The position numbers were made by a program, and so were the translations under genes. Positions 1 to 6,747 of a DNA stretch of 11,325 nt are shown in pieces. The notes under the pieces were generated by a model. That model was not told where the DNA came from. It did no database searches and saw nothing but the letters and a program-made list of their open reading frames with translations. Source of the DNA: an uncultured Leptolyngbya sp. (GTDB lineage: Bacteria > Cyanobacteriota > Cyanobacteriia > Phormidesmidales > Phormidesmidaceae); NCBI GenBank assembly GCA_937899365.1, contig CALBPH010000165.1, positions 1 to 11,325 on the forward strand, given 5' to 3'. Position 1 is the first letter of the stretch. Each line of letters begins with the position of its first letter.

Positions 1-1382
1 AATAGCTCTTGCCCCTGGGGTTCTAGCTGCCCCAACTGGCCCGTTGTCATTAGCTTTAGGGCTCCATGGATTGAGGTCAGCGGCGTGCGTAGCTCATGGC
101 TGACCACGGAAACAAATTCATGTTTGATTTGGTCGGCGGCTTTGCGATCGCTAATATCCTGGGTGAGGGCAAAACAGCCCCGCACGGTGCCCTCATGCAT
201 ATCGGGCTGATAGCTAACGCTCACCCAGCGGTAGGGCAAAACACTATGGGGAAACTCCACTTCAAAGGTAACCGTCTGGCCATTGAGGGCCTGGCGCAAA
301 TAGGGCTGAATAGTGTGGTAGATATCTGGGCCCAGGGCCGTTTCTAGGGACTGACCTTTCAGGGTTTCATAGGGCACCCCCAGCCAGTCTTCATAGGCCT
401 GATTATTAAACTGATAGTGTTCATCCGCATCAATATAGGCAATCAGCACCGGCAGCGCATTGGTGGTGGTGCGCAGCTGTTCTTCACTGCGACGAATAGC
501 CGTTTCTGCCCGGATACGTTCAGTCACATCCTGGAGCATGACGGTGTACCACAGGCCATCCTTGGTTGTACTTTTTGAGATGGAGGCCTCGGCAGGGAAA
601 ATCTCGCCATTTTTACGACGACCGCTCACCTGACCAGGGCGCTCCCCCATGCGGCGCGACGCCACCGGAGACATGCCAAATTGAGCAATGTGCTGTCGGT
701 GAATGGCCTGTAGGGCCTCGGGCAGAAGCAAATCTAGGGAGCGACCGACAATGTCCGTGGCCCTATAGCCAAAAATCCGTTCGGCGGCCTGGTTAAATAA
801 GCGGATATTTTGCTGCTGGTCAATACAAATAATGGCTTCCCCCGCCAGGTCAAAAATGCTGGCTAGGGTTTTTTGACTGTAGTGCAGGGCAATTTCTGTC
901 TGCTTGTGGGCGTTTAAGGTGTTGACGGTATCCAGGACAGCTTTTGAAAAATCTCGCTCCTGGCTCAGGGACTGTTCCGCCTGCTTTTGCTCGGTAATAT
1001 CGACGGCGGTGGCATAGATGAGGACTGGCTCGGCTGTCGTCTGACTCGCGGGTGCGATCGCAGTCCACATCAGATAGCGATAACCACCATTGGTACAGCG
1101 GTAGCGATTTTTAAAGGTGGTGGGGGTGCCCCGATGGGCCATCAGGTGCTCCAGGGTCTGTTGAGTTGTCACCTGGTCGTCTGAATGAACTAAATCTAGA
1201 AAAGACTGACCGACCAGCGCTGGGATGGAATACCCCAAAACCTTGGAAAACTGAACATTTAACTGCTTAAAACGGCCATCAGCATCCGTGATGCATAGCA
1301 GATTGGGAGTGATGTCAAAAAATAGCTCTAAGTCTTGTGGGAGCAGGGCCGAGTTGGGATGGTAATGCTCAAAACTAACCAT
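1..1382 (-). CDS. Multi-PAS sensor histidine kinase, N-terminal part (runs off left edge)
   Basis: The reading frame from ATG at 1382 stays open for 460 codons to the window edge. I translated it by hand; the C-terminal ATP-binding domain lies outside. Visible domains are PAS1 at about residues 18-131 (ending VDITEQKQAE), PAS2 at about 172-288 (start ASIFDLAGEAIICID, end LQDVTERIRAE), PAS3 at about 303-412 (end QDISDRKAAD), then the start of HisKA with the H-box EFVSVVSHELRTPLTSIHG. The phospho-acceptor is His429. No membrane segment or signal peptide is seen, so it is probably a soluble cytoplasmic kinase sensing through PAS ligands. Between PAS1 and PAS2, residues 145-166 look like the first strand of a further PAS joined straight to a PAS-tail linker, as if one PAS core had been deleted in frame. 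The stimulus and the partner regulator are unknown. The ribosome site is weak (GGGGTGAT upstream). Confidence 0.93.
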   Translation of the reverse strand, partial: MVSFEHYHPNSALLPQDLELFFDITPNLLCITDADGRFKQLNVQFSKVLGYSIPALVGQSFLDLVHSDDQVTTQQTLEHLMAHRGTPTTFKNRYRCTNGGYRYLMWTAIAPASQTTAEPVLIYATAVDITEQKQAEQSLSQERDFSKAVLDTVNTLNAHKQTEIALHYSQKTLASIFDLAGEAIICIDQQQNIRLFNQAAERIFGYRATDIVGRSLDLLLPEALQAIHRQHIAQFGMSPVASRRMGERPGQVSGRRKNGEIFPAEASISKSTTKDGLWYTVMLQDVTERIRAETAIRRSEEQLRTTTNALPVLIAYIDADEHYQFNNQAYEDWLGVPYETLKGQSLETALGPDIYHTIQPYLRQALNGQTVTFEVEFPHSVLPYRWVSVSYQPDMHEGTVRGCFALTQDISDRKAADQIKHEFVSVVSHELRTPLTSIHGALKLMTTGQLGQLEPQGQEL

Positions 1383-1594
1383 AGATAAGGCCTATCACCC
1401 CAGAGTAATGACCCAATAGTAAGTCCCCAAGACTCACCCACAGGATGGACAAGGGCTCATGGCCATTCCCTAGAGGCTTAAAACGTTGCTGTGCTTTGGA
1501 TTGGCGCAAGTATTCACCTATTCCCATCCTAGCCAGACTAATGGGTAGAACAGGGAGTTATGGGGCAGTTCTTTACACGGTGTTACAGACCATG

Positions 1595-1629
1595 GAGAAA
1601 GTTCTATTCTTTGAGAAAACTCTATTCTT
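1595..1629 (+). repeat. 18-bp-period direct repeat upstream of the 1695 gene
   Basis: GAGAAAGTTCTATTCTT (1595-1611) is followed after one base by GAGAAAACTCTATTCTT (1613-1629). Fifteen of 17 positions match. The pair lies 66-100 bases upstream of the start at 1695. Two similar copies at a fixed spacing could be regulator binding sites, but 18 bp is not a whole number of helical turns and no known site is recognised. Confidence 0.5.
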
Positions 1630-1680
1630 CTTTCCAATCCCCATATTTTCTTCAGATTCTTAGTCTAGTGTGTAGGGGTT

Positions 1681-1686
1681 AGGAGG
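1681..1686 (+). promoter_or_regulatory. Ribosome binding site choosing the start at 1695
   Basis: A perfect AGGAGG precedes two in-frame ATG codons. The first (1689) is only 2 bases away, too close for initiation. The second (1695) is 8 bases away, the usual distance. The start is therefore set at 1695 rather than 1689. Confidence 0.75.
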
Positions 1687-1694
1687 CCATGGCC

Positions 1695-2084
1695 ATGCAA
1701 TATCTCTACAGTTTCGCAAACGTTAGTCTGACCCTCAGGGTAATGGACCGCTTGTCCCAGATGGGCGCTCTCCCATTAAAATCCCTGACGATCATCTATT
1801 TGGTTGATCGTTGGGTGATGCACCTAAGTCTGAGGAATTCCCTGGATAGTGCTGCCGAGGGCGATCTGATCGCTTTTCTCCATGAAAATGGCATGCCCCA
1901 CACGCCGTCTAGACGGTTGCTCACCACCCTCAAGGCCCTAAGCCAGGGGCAAACGCCCACCCAGGTCATGAATGAGCACCAGGTGGTGGTGGTTTCCCAC
2001 GGGGTGCCCGATCCGACGGAACTGCATGAGTTTTGTGCCCGTTTTGTTGAAGGTCTGGGGTACTATCCGCCTAGCCTCGTGTGA
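1695..2084 (+). CDS. Small conserved-looking protein of unknown function (129 aa)
   Basis: I do not recognise this family. The start is set by the AGGAGG at 1681-1686; the upstream ATG at 1689 is too close to it. The 129-residue product is soluble, with no signal peptide or membrane segment. The N-terminal half mixes short hydrophobic stretches (LKSLTIIYLVDRWVMHLSL) that look like beta strands. The middle is helical with a TPSRRLLTTLKALSQG segment. The C-terminus carries VVVVSHGVPDPTELHEF and ends in GLGYYPPSLV. The strong ribosome site and the sensible composition argue that it is real. It is convergent with the large response regulator, and the two stop codons are separated by only 34 bases. 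Its neighbours suggest nothing definite beyond a signalling-rich area. Confidence 0.68.
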   Translation: MQYLYSFANVSLTLRVMDRLSQMGALPLKSLTIIYLVDRWVMHLSLRNSLDSAAEGDLIAFLHENGMPHTPSRRLLTTLKALSQGQTPTQVMNEHQVVVVSHGVPDPTELHEFCARFVEGLGYYPPSLV

Positions 2085-2128
2085 GCATTAGCTGACACTG
2101 CGGATGGCTATGTAAGCATTAGCTGACA
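2084..2128. repeat. 14-bp direct repeat between convergent stop codons
   Basis: AGCATTAGCTGACA occurs at 2084-2097 and exactly again at 2115-2128, an offset of 31 bases. The second copy carries the last codons and TAA stop of the large response regulator on the minus strand. The first repeats that end, including a second in-frame-looking stop. The 17 bases following each copy are only loosely alike, so this looks like a decayed tandem duplication of the gene end. No terminator hairpin is seen in this gap. Confidence 0.6.
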
Positions 2129-3963
2129 GGAGTATGGTGGATTTGGTTGAGAATGCGGATGGCCAGCTCGGAGGCGGCCACAGATTTGTTGATAAAATCA
2201 TCGCCCCCAAAGCGAAAGGCTCGTCCTCGGGTGGTTTCTGCCTCATGTACGGTGAGAAACACAATGGGTAGGGTGCGCCAGCGGGGATCTGCCCGCAGTA
2301 GCTGACAGATTTCAAAGCCCGTTATCCCCGGCATGGTGACATCCAGCACCAGGGCATCGGGGTCAATCGTTTCTAGGGCGGCCCACAGTTGTTTGCCGTC
2401 GGTGAGGGGGGTAATGTCAAAATTCCACGGCGCTAGACTCACTTGCAGCACCTGTAAAATCTGTGGATCATCATCCACGATAATAATTTTCACCGGTGTG
2501 TTACGCATCATCCCGAGGGCTTCTGTTATCAGCTGCGGCGGCGGACTGGCCCGCTCTAGCAGCTGACTGGCGCCCTGCTGTACTAGCCGTAATCGAGCCT
2601 GGGCGGGCAGGGCCGGCAGCAGCACCAAAAACGGACCGGTAAATTGCTGGGTAAATGCGGCCATGTCTTTTAATAGCTGGGGGGGTAGCTGGCCCGATGG
2701 GGAAGCCACTTGCTTACTGGCCGGAGCATCAGCTGACGGGGTCAACAGTGATTCTGAGAGATCAAACATCACCAGCTGGGGTTTGATCTGGTGCAGCAAT
2801 CGCTGGCCATGGATCAAGGTATTGGCCTGGCGCACCTGCAGGGACTGTTGCGTAGCCTGGAGGCTGAGCTGTTCTATCAGCTTACTATCGGAGCCAATCA
2901 GCAATAGCAGGGGCGCCCCAGCGGTTACGGTTTCAGTGGCGTCTTCCACTGAGGTTTCGTCAACTTCGTGGCGCAGCTGCTGCACCAGCTGATTAAACTG
3001 GGCAGCGGGAATATTGCTTGAGGGTAGGGTTTGCAGCAGCTTTTCTAACCGTTGGGCCAGGGTGGAGCCGAGGGGAAAGCCAAAGCTGCCCAGGGCACCC
3101 ACCAGTTTGTGGGCCGTCATCTGACTGGTTTGAAACAGCTCCTGACCCAGATTGCCCTGTTCAATTGCGATCGCAGCCTGCTCCAACACCGCCACCCGTT
3201 CTTGCATCACCCCCTGATATTTTTTCCACGCCTGTTCCACCGCCACCGTCGTGTTGGAGGGCTTCACAGATTGTTTACTAGCCGTCGCCTCGCTCACATT
3301 CAGGCGATAGCCCAAACCATAGACCGTTTTGATCAAATCCTTCGGTGCCCCCACCGCACTGAGTTTTTGCCGTAGCCCCTTAATGTGGGTGCGCACCGCA
3401 TCCTCACTGGGGGAATATTCAAACGCCCACAGGTCGTCAATAATGGCATCCAGGCTGTAGACCCGGCTGGGGCGACGCATAAACAACTCCAGCAGGGCAA
3501 ATTCCTTGGGGGTCAGGTGTACCGGCTGATTGTTATAGGTGGTTTCGCAGGTGCTGGGGTCCAGGTTGATGCCCCCCAGCTGTAGCACCGTGGGTAGCCC
3601 CACCTGTTCACGGCGCAGCAACGCCCGAATGCGGGCATCCAGCTCATCTAAATTAAACGGTTTAACCACATAGTCATCCGCCCCCGCATCCAACGCCCTC
3701 ACCTTTTGCGCCGGGGTACTGGTCGCCGACAGCACCAAAATAGGTTGTTCATACCCAGCGCTGCGAAAGGACTGACAAAAGTCAACGCCGCTACCATCGG
3801 GCAGATTAAGATCGAGCACCACCAAATCGTAATTAAACATGTCGAGATACCCCTGGGCACTTCGACCATCGGTGGTAATGTCCACGGCATAGCGTTGATG
3901 AATCAGGTGATCGGCCAACGTACCCATCAGCGCTTCATCATCGTCTACTAGCAATATGCGCAT
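2119..3963 (-). CDS. OmpR-type response regulator with HPt and two further receiver domains (614 aa)
   Basis: This is a multidomain DNA-binding regulator. Receiver 1 is at about 1-118: acidic cluster DDD 7-9, phospho-Asp D51 in VVLDLNLPDG, Lys101 in VVKPF. An OmpR/PhoB winged helix follows at about 128-222 (LTPKEFALLELF, SEDAVRTHIKGLRQKL, KTVYGLGYRLN). An HPt-like helical region at about 240-340 contains MTAHKLVGALGSFG with candidate phospho-His H285. A degenerate receiver at about 352-488 keeps D401 in VMFDLSE but lacks the acidic pair and the usual Lys. The last receiver, about 491-610, has DDD 497-499, D541 in LVLDVTMPG and K593. Typical OmpR regulators stop near residue 230, so this is almost three times longer. 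A relay from receiver to HPt to receiver within one protein is an inference. ATG at 3963 gives a normal receiver N-terminus; GGAG lies only 2 bases upstream. A tandem repeat at 4018-4037 may allow autoregulation. Confidence 0.94.
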   Translation of the reverse strand: MRILLVDDDEALMGTLADHLIHQRYAVDITTDGRSAQGYLDMFNYDLVVLDLNLPDGSGVDFCQSFRSAGYEQPILVLSATSTPAQKVRALDAGADDYVVKPFNLDELDARIRALLRREQVGLPTVLQLGGINLDPSTCETTYNNQPVHLTPKEFALLELFMRRPSRVYSLDAIIDDLWAFEYSPSEDAVRTHIKGLRQKLSAVGAPKDLIKTVYGLGYRLNVSEATASKQSVKPSNTTVAVEQAWKKYQGVMQERVAVLEQAAIAIEQGNLGQELFQTSQMTAHKLVGALGSFGFPLGSTLAQRLEKLLQTLPSSNIPAAQFNQLVQQLRHEVDETSVEDATETVTAGAPLLLLIGSDSKLIEQLSLQATQQSLQVRQANTLIHGQRLLHQIKPQLVMFDLSESLLTPSADAPASKQVASPSGQLPPQLLKDMAAFTQQFTGPFLVLLPALPAQARLRLVQQGASQLLERASPPPQLITEALGMMRNTPVKIIIVDDDPQILQVLQVSLAPWNFDITPLTDGKQLWAALETIDPDALVLDVTMPGITGFEICQLLRADPRWRTLPIVFLTVHEAETTRGRAFRFGGDDFINKSVAASELAIRILNQIHHTPVS

Positions 3964-4010
3964 CGCTCCACGACAGGAATCCTATCGGTGGGAATCTACT
4001 TGTCCTATCT

Positions 4011-4016
4011 ATTCTA
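4011..4016 (-). promoter_or_regulatory. Candidate -10 box for the OmpR-type regulator
   Basis: Read on the minus strand this is TAGAAT, one base off the TATAAT consensus. It lies about 48 bases upstream of the ATG. The -35 position 17 bases further up (TTTCCG) is poor and overlaps the far edge of the tandem 10-bp repeat, as in promoters that need an activator. Low confidence. Confidence 0.35.
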
Positions 4017-4017
4017 T

Positions 4018-4037
4018 GTAAGTCGGAGTAAGTCGGA
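4018..4037 (-). promoter_or_regulatory. Tandem 10-bp direct repeat, candidate OmpR-family operator
   Basis: On the minus strand TCCGACTTAC occurs twice with no gap (plus strand: GTAAGTCGGA at 4018-4027 and 4028-4037). OmpR/PhoB-type regulators bind head-to-tail to direct half-sites about one helical turn apart, so a perfect 10-bp tandem fits that mode. It lies 55-74 bases upstream of an OmpR-type gene and about 170 bases from the divergent secreted-protein gene. Which protein binds it is inference; autoregulation is the simplest idea. Confidence 0.55.
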
Positions 4038-4138
4038 AAAGCAAACAAACTGGTGGGCTTTATATAAAAGTTATTTACCTTGAGAAAAATAAATCAGTGG
4101 ATTAGTTCAATCATTTGAATTCCTTGTCCAATGGCCCA

Positions 4139-4151
4139 CACTCGCCGAGTG
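4139..4151. repeat. Short inverted repeat upstream of the secreted-protein gene
   Basis: CACTC and GAGTG are separated by GCC, a perfect 5-bp inverted repeat 58-70 bases upstream of the ATG at 4209. It lies just before a TAGAAT (4158-4163) that could be a -10 box. It may be a small operator, but such a short palindrome may also be chance. Confidence 0.3.
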
Positions 4152-4208
4152 ATTTTCTAGAATGGAGGTAGGGACTAATGTTCCGCTCAAGTCTAGGACA
4201 AGGGATGT

Positions 4209-4499
4209 ATGAAACAGCGCTCTAAACCTGTCTGGCCTGTAATGATTTCTGTTGTTGCTGTTGCCTTGGGCAGGGCCACCCCAGCAGTCTCCCAAACGTT
4301 TTCTGGTCCGGTGTTGCCAGCCGATTCAGCCACGCTGGCTCGGCTAACGGCCGATTTGGCCTATCCCAATAGTTCTCAGCGCTTCTTTAAAGCGGGCAAT
4401 GACCAGATTGAACAGGAAATTCAACGGCTGCTAGCAGACGACCCGCCTGACCCATTTTTGACCATAGCACCGGAGATACAAGAACAATTTGAAGAGTGA
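4209..4499 (+). CDS. Small predicted secreted/periplasmic protein (96 aa)
   Basis: The first 28 residues form a clear signal peptide: basic MKQRSK, hydrophobic core VWPVMISVVAVALG, then a polar ATPAVSQ. The likely signal peptidase I cut is after AVS (residue 28), leaving about 68 residues. The mature part has an NSSQRFFKAGNDQIEQEIQR helix and an acidic proline-rich tail (DDPPDPF, EIQEQFEE). There is no lipobox Cys and no further membrane span. AAGGG lies 4 bases before the ATG. I do not recognise a named family. The gene is divergent from the OmpR-type regulator and shares its 245-base upstream region, so it could be a target of that regulator. Its 3' end faces the hybrid kinase gene. Confidence 0.72.
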   Translation: MKQRSKPVWPVMISVVAVALGRATPAVSQTFSGPVLPADSATLARLTADLAYPNSSQRFFKAGNDQIEQEIQRLLADDPPDPFLTIAPEIQEQFEE

Positions 4500-4555
4500 T
4501 GGCTGTGGCCGTCTTAAGCTTCTATCAGACTGTTGTACCCGACGATCAAAAAGAT

Positions 4556-4649
4556 GCCGTTGCGGATCCTCGGTATAATTTTATCTGCGAGATACTGCCT
4601 CATGACATATCTCACTGAGCGGTTCATCCTCTAAATCAGCAACGGCAAA
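4556..4649. repeat. Dispersed 89-bp repeat, left copy, with imperfect palindrome
   Basis: Positions 4561-4649 match 10181-10269 with 75 of 89 bases identical and no gaps, in the same orientation. Beyond these limits the flanks differ. The copy is also an imperfect palindrome centred at 4601. The ends GCCGTTGC (4556-4563) and GCAACGGC (4639-4646) pair perfectly, GAT/ATC pairs just inside, and GAGATA (4589-4594) / TATCTC (4608-4613) pair on the same axis. On the minus strand the outer stem is followed by ATCTTTTTGATC. The copy starts 10 bases after the hybrid kinase stop codon, so it may act as that operon's terminator. I see no transposase. Its origin and function are unknown. Confidence 0.8.
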
Positions 4650-4659
4650 AAGATTGTTT

Positions 4660-6747
4660 CTATTCCTGTGCCAACATTTGACCATACTCCTGGGGCCTCA
4701 GGACCTTCTGCAATAGTGTCAGCAGCTCGCGATTGGTAAAGGGTTTGCTTAGGGTACCGTCAAGCTTCAGGTCTGAGAGTGTGGATTTTGGCTGTATCGG
4801 CGCAATAGTTCCTGTCATGGCTACAATGCTGACCTGGGGGTGGAGTCGCTGTAGAAGAGGGACAACGGTTCTGCCATCCATATCTGGCATGACTAAGTCA
4901 ATCAAAATACAACGAACCAACGCTCGATGTTCGGCTAATATTGCGATCGCACCTAACCCATCATTGGCAATCAGTGCCTGATAACCATAGGCTTCCAAAG
5001 ATAGCTGCAGCACGTTACAAATGGCCAGATCATCATCCACCACTAAAACCACCTCCTGATTTCCCCAAAATAATTCTAGGGAAGGTGCGGCAACACTAAC
5101 AGAGTCTGGAGTAGCGGGAAGATAGATATGAAACTGGCTGCCTTTGCCCACAGCGGTCTTTAAATCAATAAAGCCCCCATGACTTTTGACAATATTCAGC
5201 ACAGCCGCCAGTCCTAATCCAGTCCCCTGTTTGGGAGCTTTGGTCGTAAAAAATGGATCAAAAATTTGCTTTTGAATATCCGGCGCAATGCCAATACCCC
5301 CATCTGCCACGGTGACTTTCACATGGGGCACTACTGTCGCCTCACCATGCAAAACTAAATACGATTCATCGATCACCAAATTGCTAGCAGATACCCGCAG
5401 CATGCCACCATTGGGCATAGCATCTCGAGCATTCACACAGAGGTTCATAAAAACTTGGTGCAGCTGAGTCTCATTCCCATTAACTAACCACAGATCGCTA
5501 GGCACATCCAGATGACTATTAATCGTCTGGGGCAGCGTTTGCTGCACAATTTGGTGAGTTTCTACCAGTAACTCATCAATGGCCAGCACCGCACTCACAC
5601 TGCTGCCAGCCTGGGCAAACGAGAGAATTTGCTGAACCAGTTTGGTCCCCCGCTGCGCGCTATAGTTGAGAGTCTCAATGAGCCTCAGTGAACGCTCATC
5701 AATGCTACTCAAAGTAATGGGCAATAGCTGCCCAGCCCCTAAAATCGGTGTCAAAATATTGTTGAGATCATGGGCAATACCACTGGCTAAGGCCCCTAGG
5801 CTTTCTAGCCGCTGGGCCTGCAAAAACTGAGCCTCCAGCTGCTTTTTCTCAGTAATATCAAGGTGGATTCCCAACATTCTCAACGGTTTGCCATCCTCAC
5901 CGTTAAAAATACTACTTTTTACCGTAATCCAACGAATCCCGTTGGGATGAAAAATTCTAAATTCGGTGTTGAGGCCATGACCTACAGTAATAGAGCACCA
6001 AAGCTCCTGTTCAACCCGAGAGAGATCGTCACTGTGAATGGTTTTAATCCAGTTGTCATAGTGACCATCAAAATCACCGCGCGACACCCCATAGAGTGAT
6101 TCTAATTCGGCACTCCATGTGACCTCATTAGAGCGAATGTTCCACTCAAAAATTCCAGTTTTGCTGGCTTTTTGAGCCAGTGCCAGTCGCTCCTGCGCCG
6201 TTTGTCGGTAGTGGACCTCCTGGCGTAGCTGTTGATTGGTTAGCTCTAATTCTCGCGTTCGTGCCTGGACCCGTTGTTCCAAGGCTTCATTAGCCAGCCG
6301 TAGCGCCTCAGCCTGTTGCTTCCGTTCGATGGCATAACGCAGAGACCTTACCAGCACGTCGTGGTGCATCTGGCGTTTGATCAAATAGTCTTGGGCCCCT
6401 TGACGGACAGCTTCAACCGCCAGCTCAGGGTTGTTGGTGTTCGTTAACACCACAATTGGCACACTGGGGGTCTGAGTTAACAGGGTATTTAGCGAACTCA
6501 GACCGTGACTATCCGGCAGAGTCAGATCCAACAAAATCACATCATAATCGTCAGACGCTAACTGCTGCTGTGCCTTGCCTAAACGTTCTACATGGGTAAG
6601 CTGAAACGTATCGTGCAATGTTTCCTTAAGAAACTCTTGGAGGAGTCGAGCATCGGCAGCACTATCCTCAATCAGCAACACTCGGGTATGTCTAAACCCT
6701 AGTCTAGTGTCTGTAAGGGTTGGGGTAGCGTTGCGGTCTTCAGCCAA
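4660..6747 (-). CDS. Hybrid histidine kinase: receiver-PAS-HisKA-HATPase-receiver (695 aa)
   Basis: A cytoplasmic hybrid sensor kinase. The N-terminal receiver, about 20-140, has E27 D28, phospho-Asp D74 (VILLDLTLPD) and K124. A coiled-coil linker at about 140-190 follows, then a PAS domain at about 190-303 (GIFEWNI start, GIHLDITEKKQLEAQ end). The HisKA H-box ASGIAHDLNNILTPI gives H326. The ATPase has the N-box MNLCVNARDAMPNGG (N435, N439), the G1 box VADGGIGI and the G2 box QGTGLGLAAV. A C-terminal receiver at about 566-685 has DDD 571-573, D617 (ILIDLVMPDMDG) and K668. There are no membrane spans. The start is TTG at 6747, overlapping the RcpA-type gene by 49 bases. A GTG at 6681, 18 bases past that gene's stop, is an alternative but would trim the receiver's first strand. 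As third gene after the phytochrome, its N-terminal receiver is a plausible additional phosphate acceptor from the light sensor. That link is inference. Confidence 0.94.
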   Translation of the reverse strand: MAEDRNATPTLTDTRLGFRHTRVLLIEDSAADARLLQEFLKETLHDTFQLTHVERLGKAQQQLASDDYDVILLDLTLPDSHGLSSLNTLLTQTPSVPIVVLTNTNNPELAVEAVRQGAQDYLIKRQMHHDVLVRSLRYAIERKQQAEALRLANEALEQRVQARTRELELTNQQLRQEVHYRQTAQERLALAQKASKTGIFEWNIRSNEVTWSAELESLYGVSRGDFDGHYDNWIKTIHSDDLSRVEQELWCSITVGHGLNTEFRIFHPNGIRWITVKSSIFNGEDGKPLRMLGIHLDITEKKQLEAQFLQAQRLESLGALASGIAHDLNNILTPILGAGQLLPITLSSIDERSLRLIETLNYSAQRGTKLVQQILSFAQAGSSVSAVLAIDELLVETHQIVQQTLPQTINSHLDVPSDLWLVNGNETQLHQVFMNLCVNARDAMPNGGMLRVSASNLVIDESYLVLHGEATVVPHVKVTVADGGIGIAPDIQKQIFDPFFTTKAPKQGTGLGLAAVLNIVKSHGGFIDLKTAVGKGSQFHIYLPATPDSVSVAAPSLELFWGNQEVVLVVDDDLAICNVLQLSLEAYGYQALIANDGLGAIAILAEHRALVRCILIDLVMPDMDGRTVVPLLQRLHPQVSIVAMTGTIAPIQPKSTLSDLKLDGTLSKPFTNRELLTLLQKVLRPQEYGQMLAQE

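Larger units (their letters stand above)
1383..1694. other. Divergent intergenic region with candidate promoters
   Basis: This gap separates the minus-strand PAS kinase from the plus-strand gene starting at 1695. It should hold promoters for both. On the minus strand a weak pair TTGGGG / TACTCT with a 17-base spacer lies within 60 bases of the kinase start. On the plus side I see an 18-base-period direct repeat (1595-1629, listed separately) and a strong AGGAGG. A 72-codon plus-strand frame at 1445-1663 has no family resemblance and no ribosome site that I can see, so I do not call it a gene. Promoter guesses here are low confidence. Confidence 0.4.

Noticed and set aside
96..347. Plus-strand open frame opposite the left-edge kinase
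   Set aside because: It lies entirely on the opposite strand of the clear PAS3/HisKA coding region, as do the frames at 566-796 and 987-1184.
1445..1663. 72-codon plus-strand open frame
   Set aside because: No ribosome site, no recognisable family, and it covers the promoter repeat before the real gene at 1695.
1689..1691. First ATG of the unknown gene
   Set aside because: Only 2 bases from the AGGAGG; the ATG at 1695 has proper spacing.
2333..3951. Several plus-strand open frames
   Set aside because: All are antisense shadows of the OmpR-type regulator; none resembles a protein family.
4514..4627. 37-codon minus-strand micro-ORF in the left repeat as a gene
   Set aside because: No spaced ribosome site, a stop codon just upstream, and the right copy ends differently (28 codons). 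Kept only as an observation.
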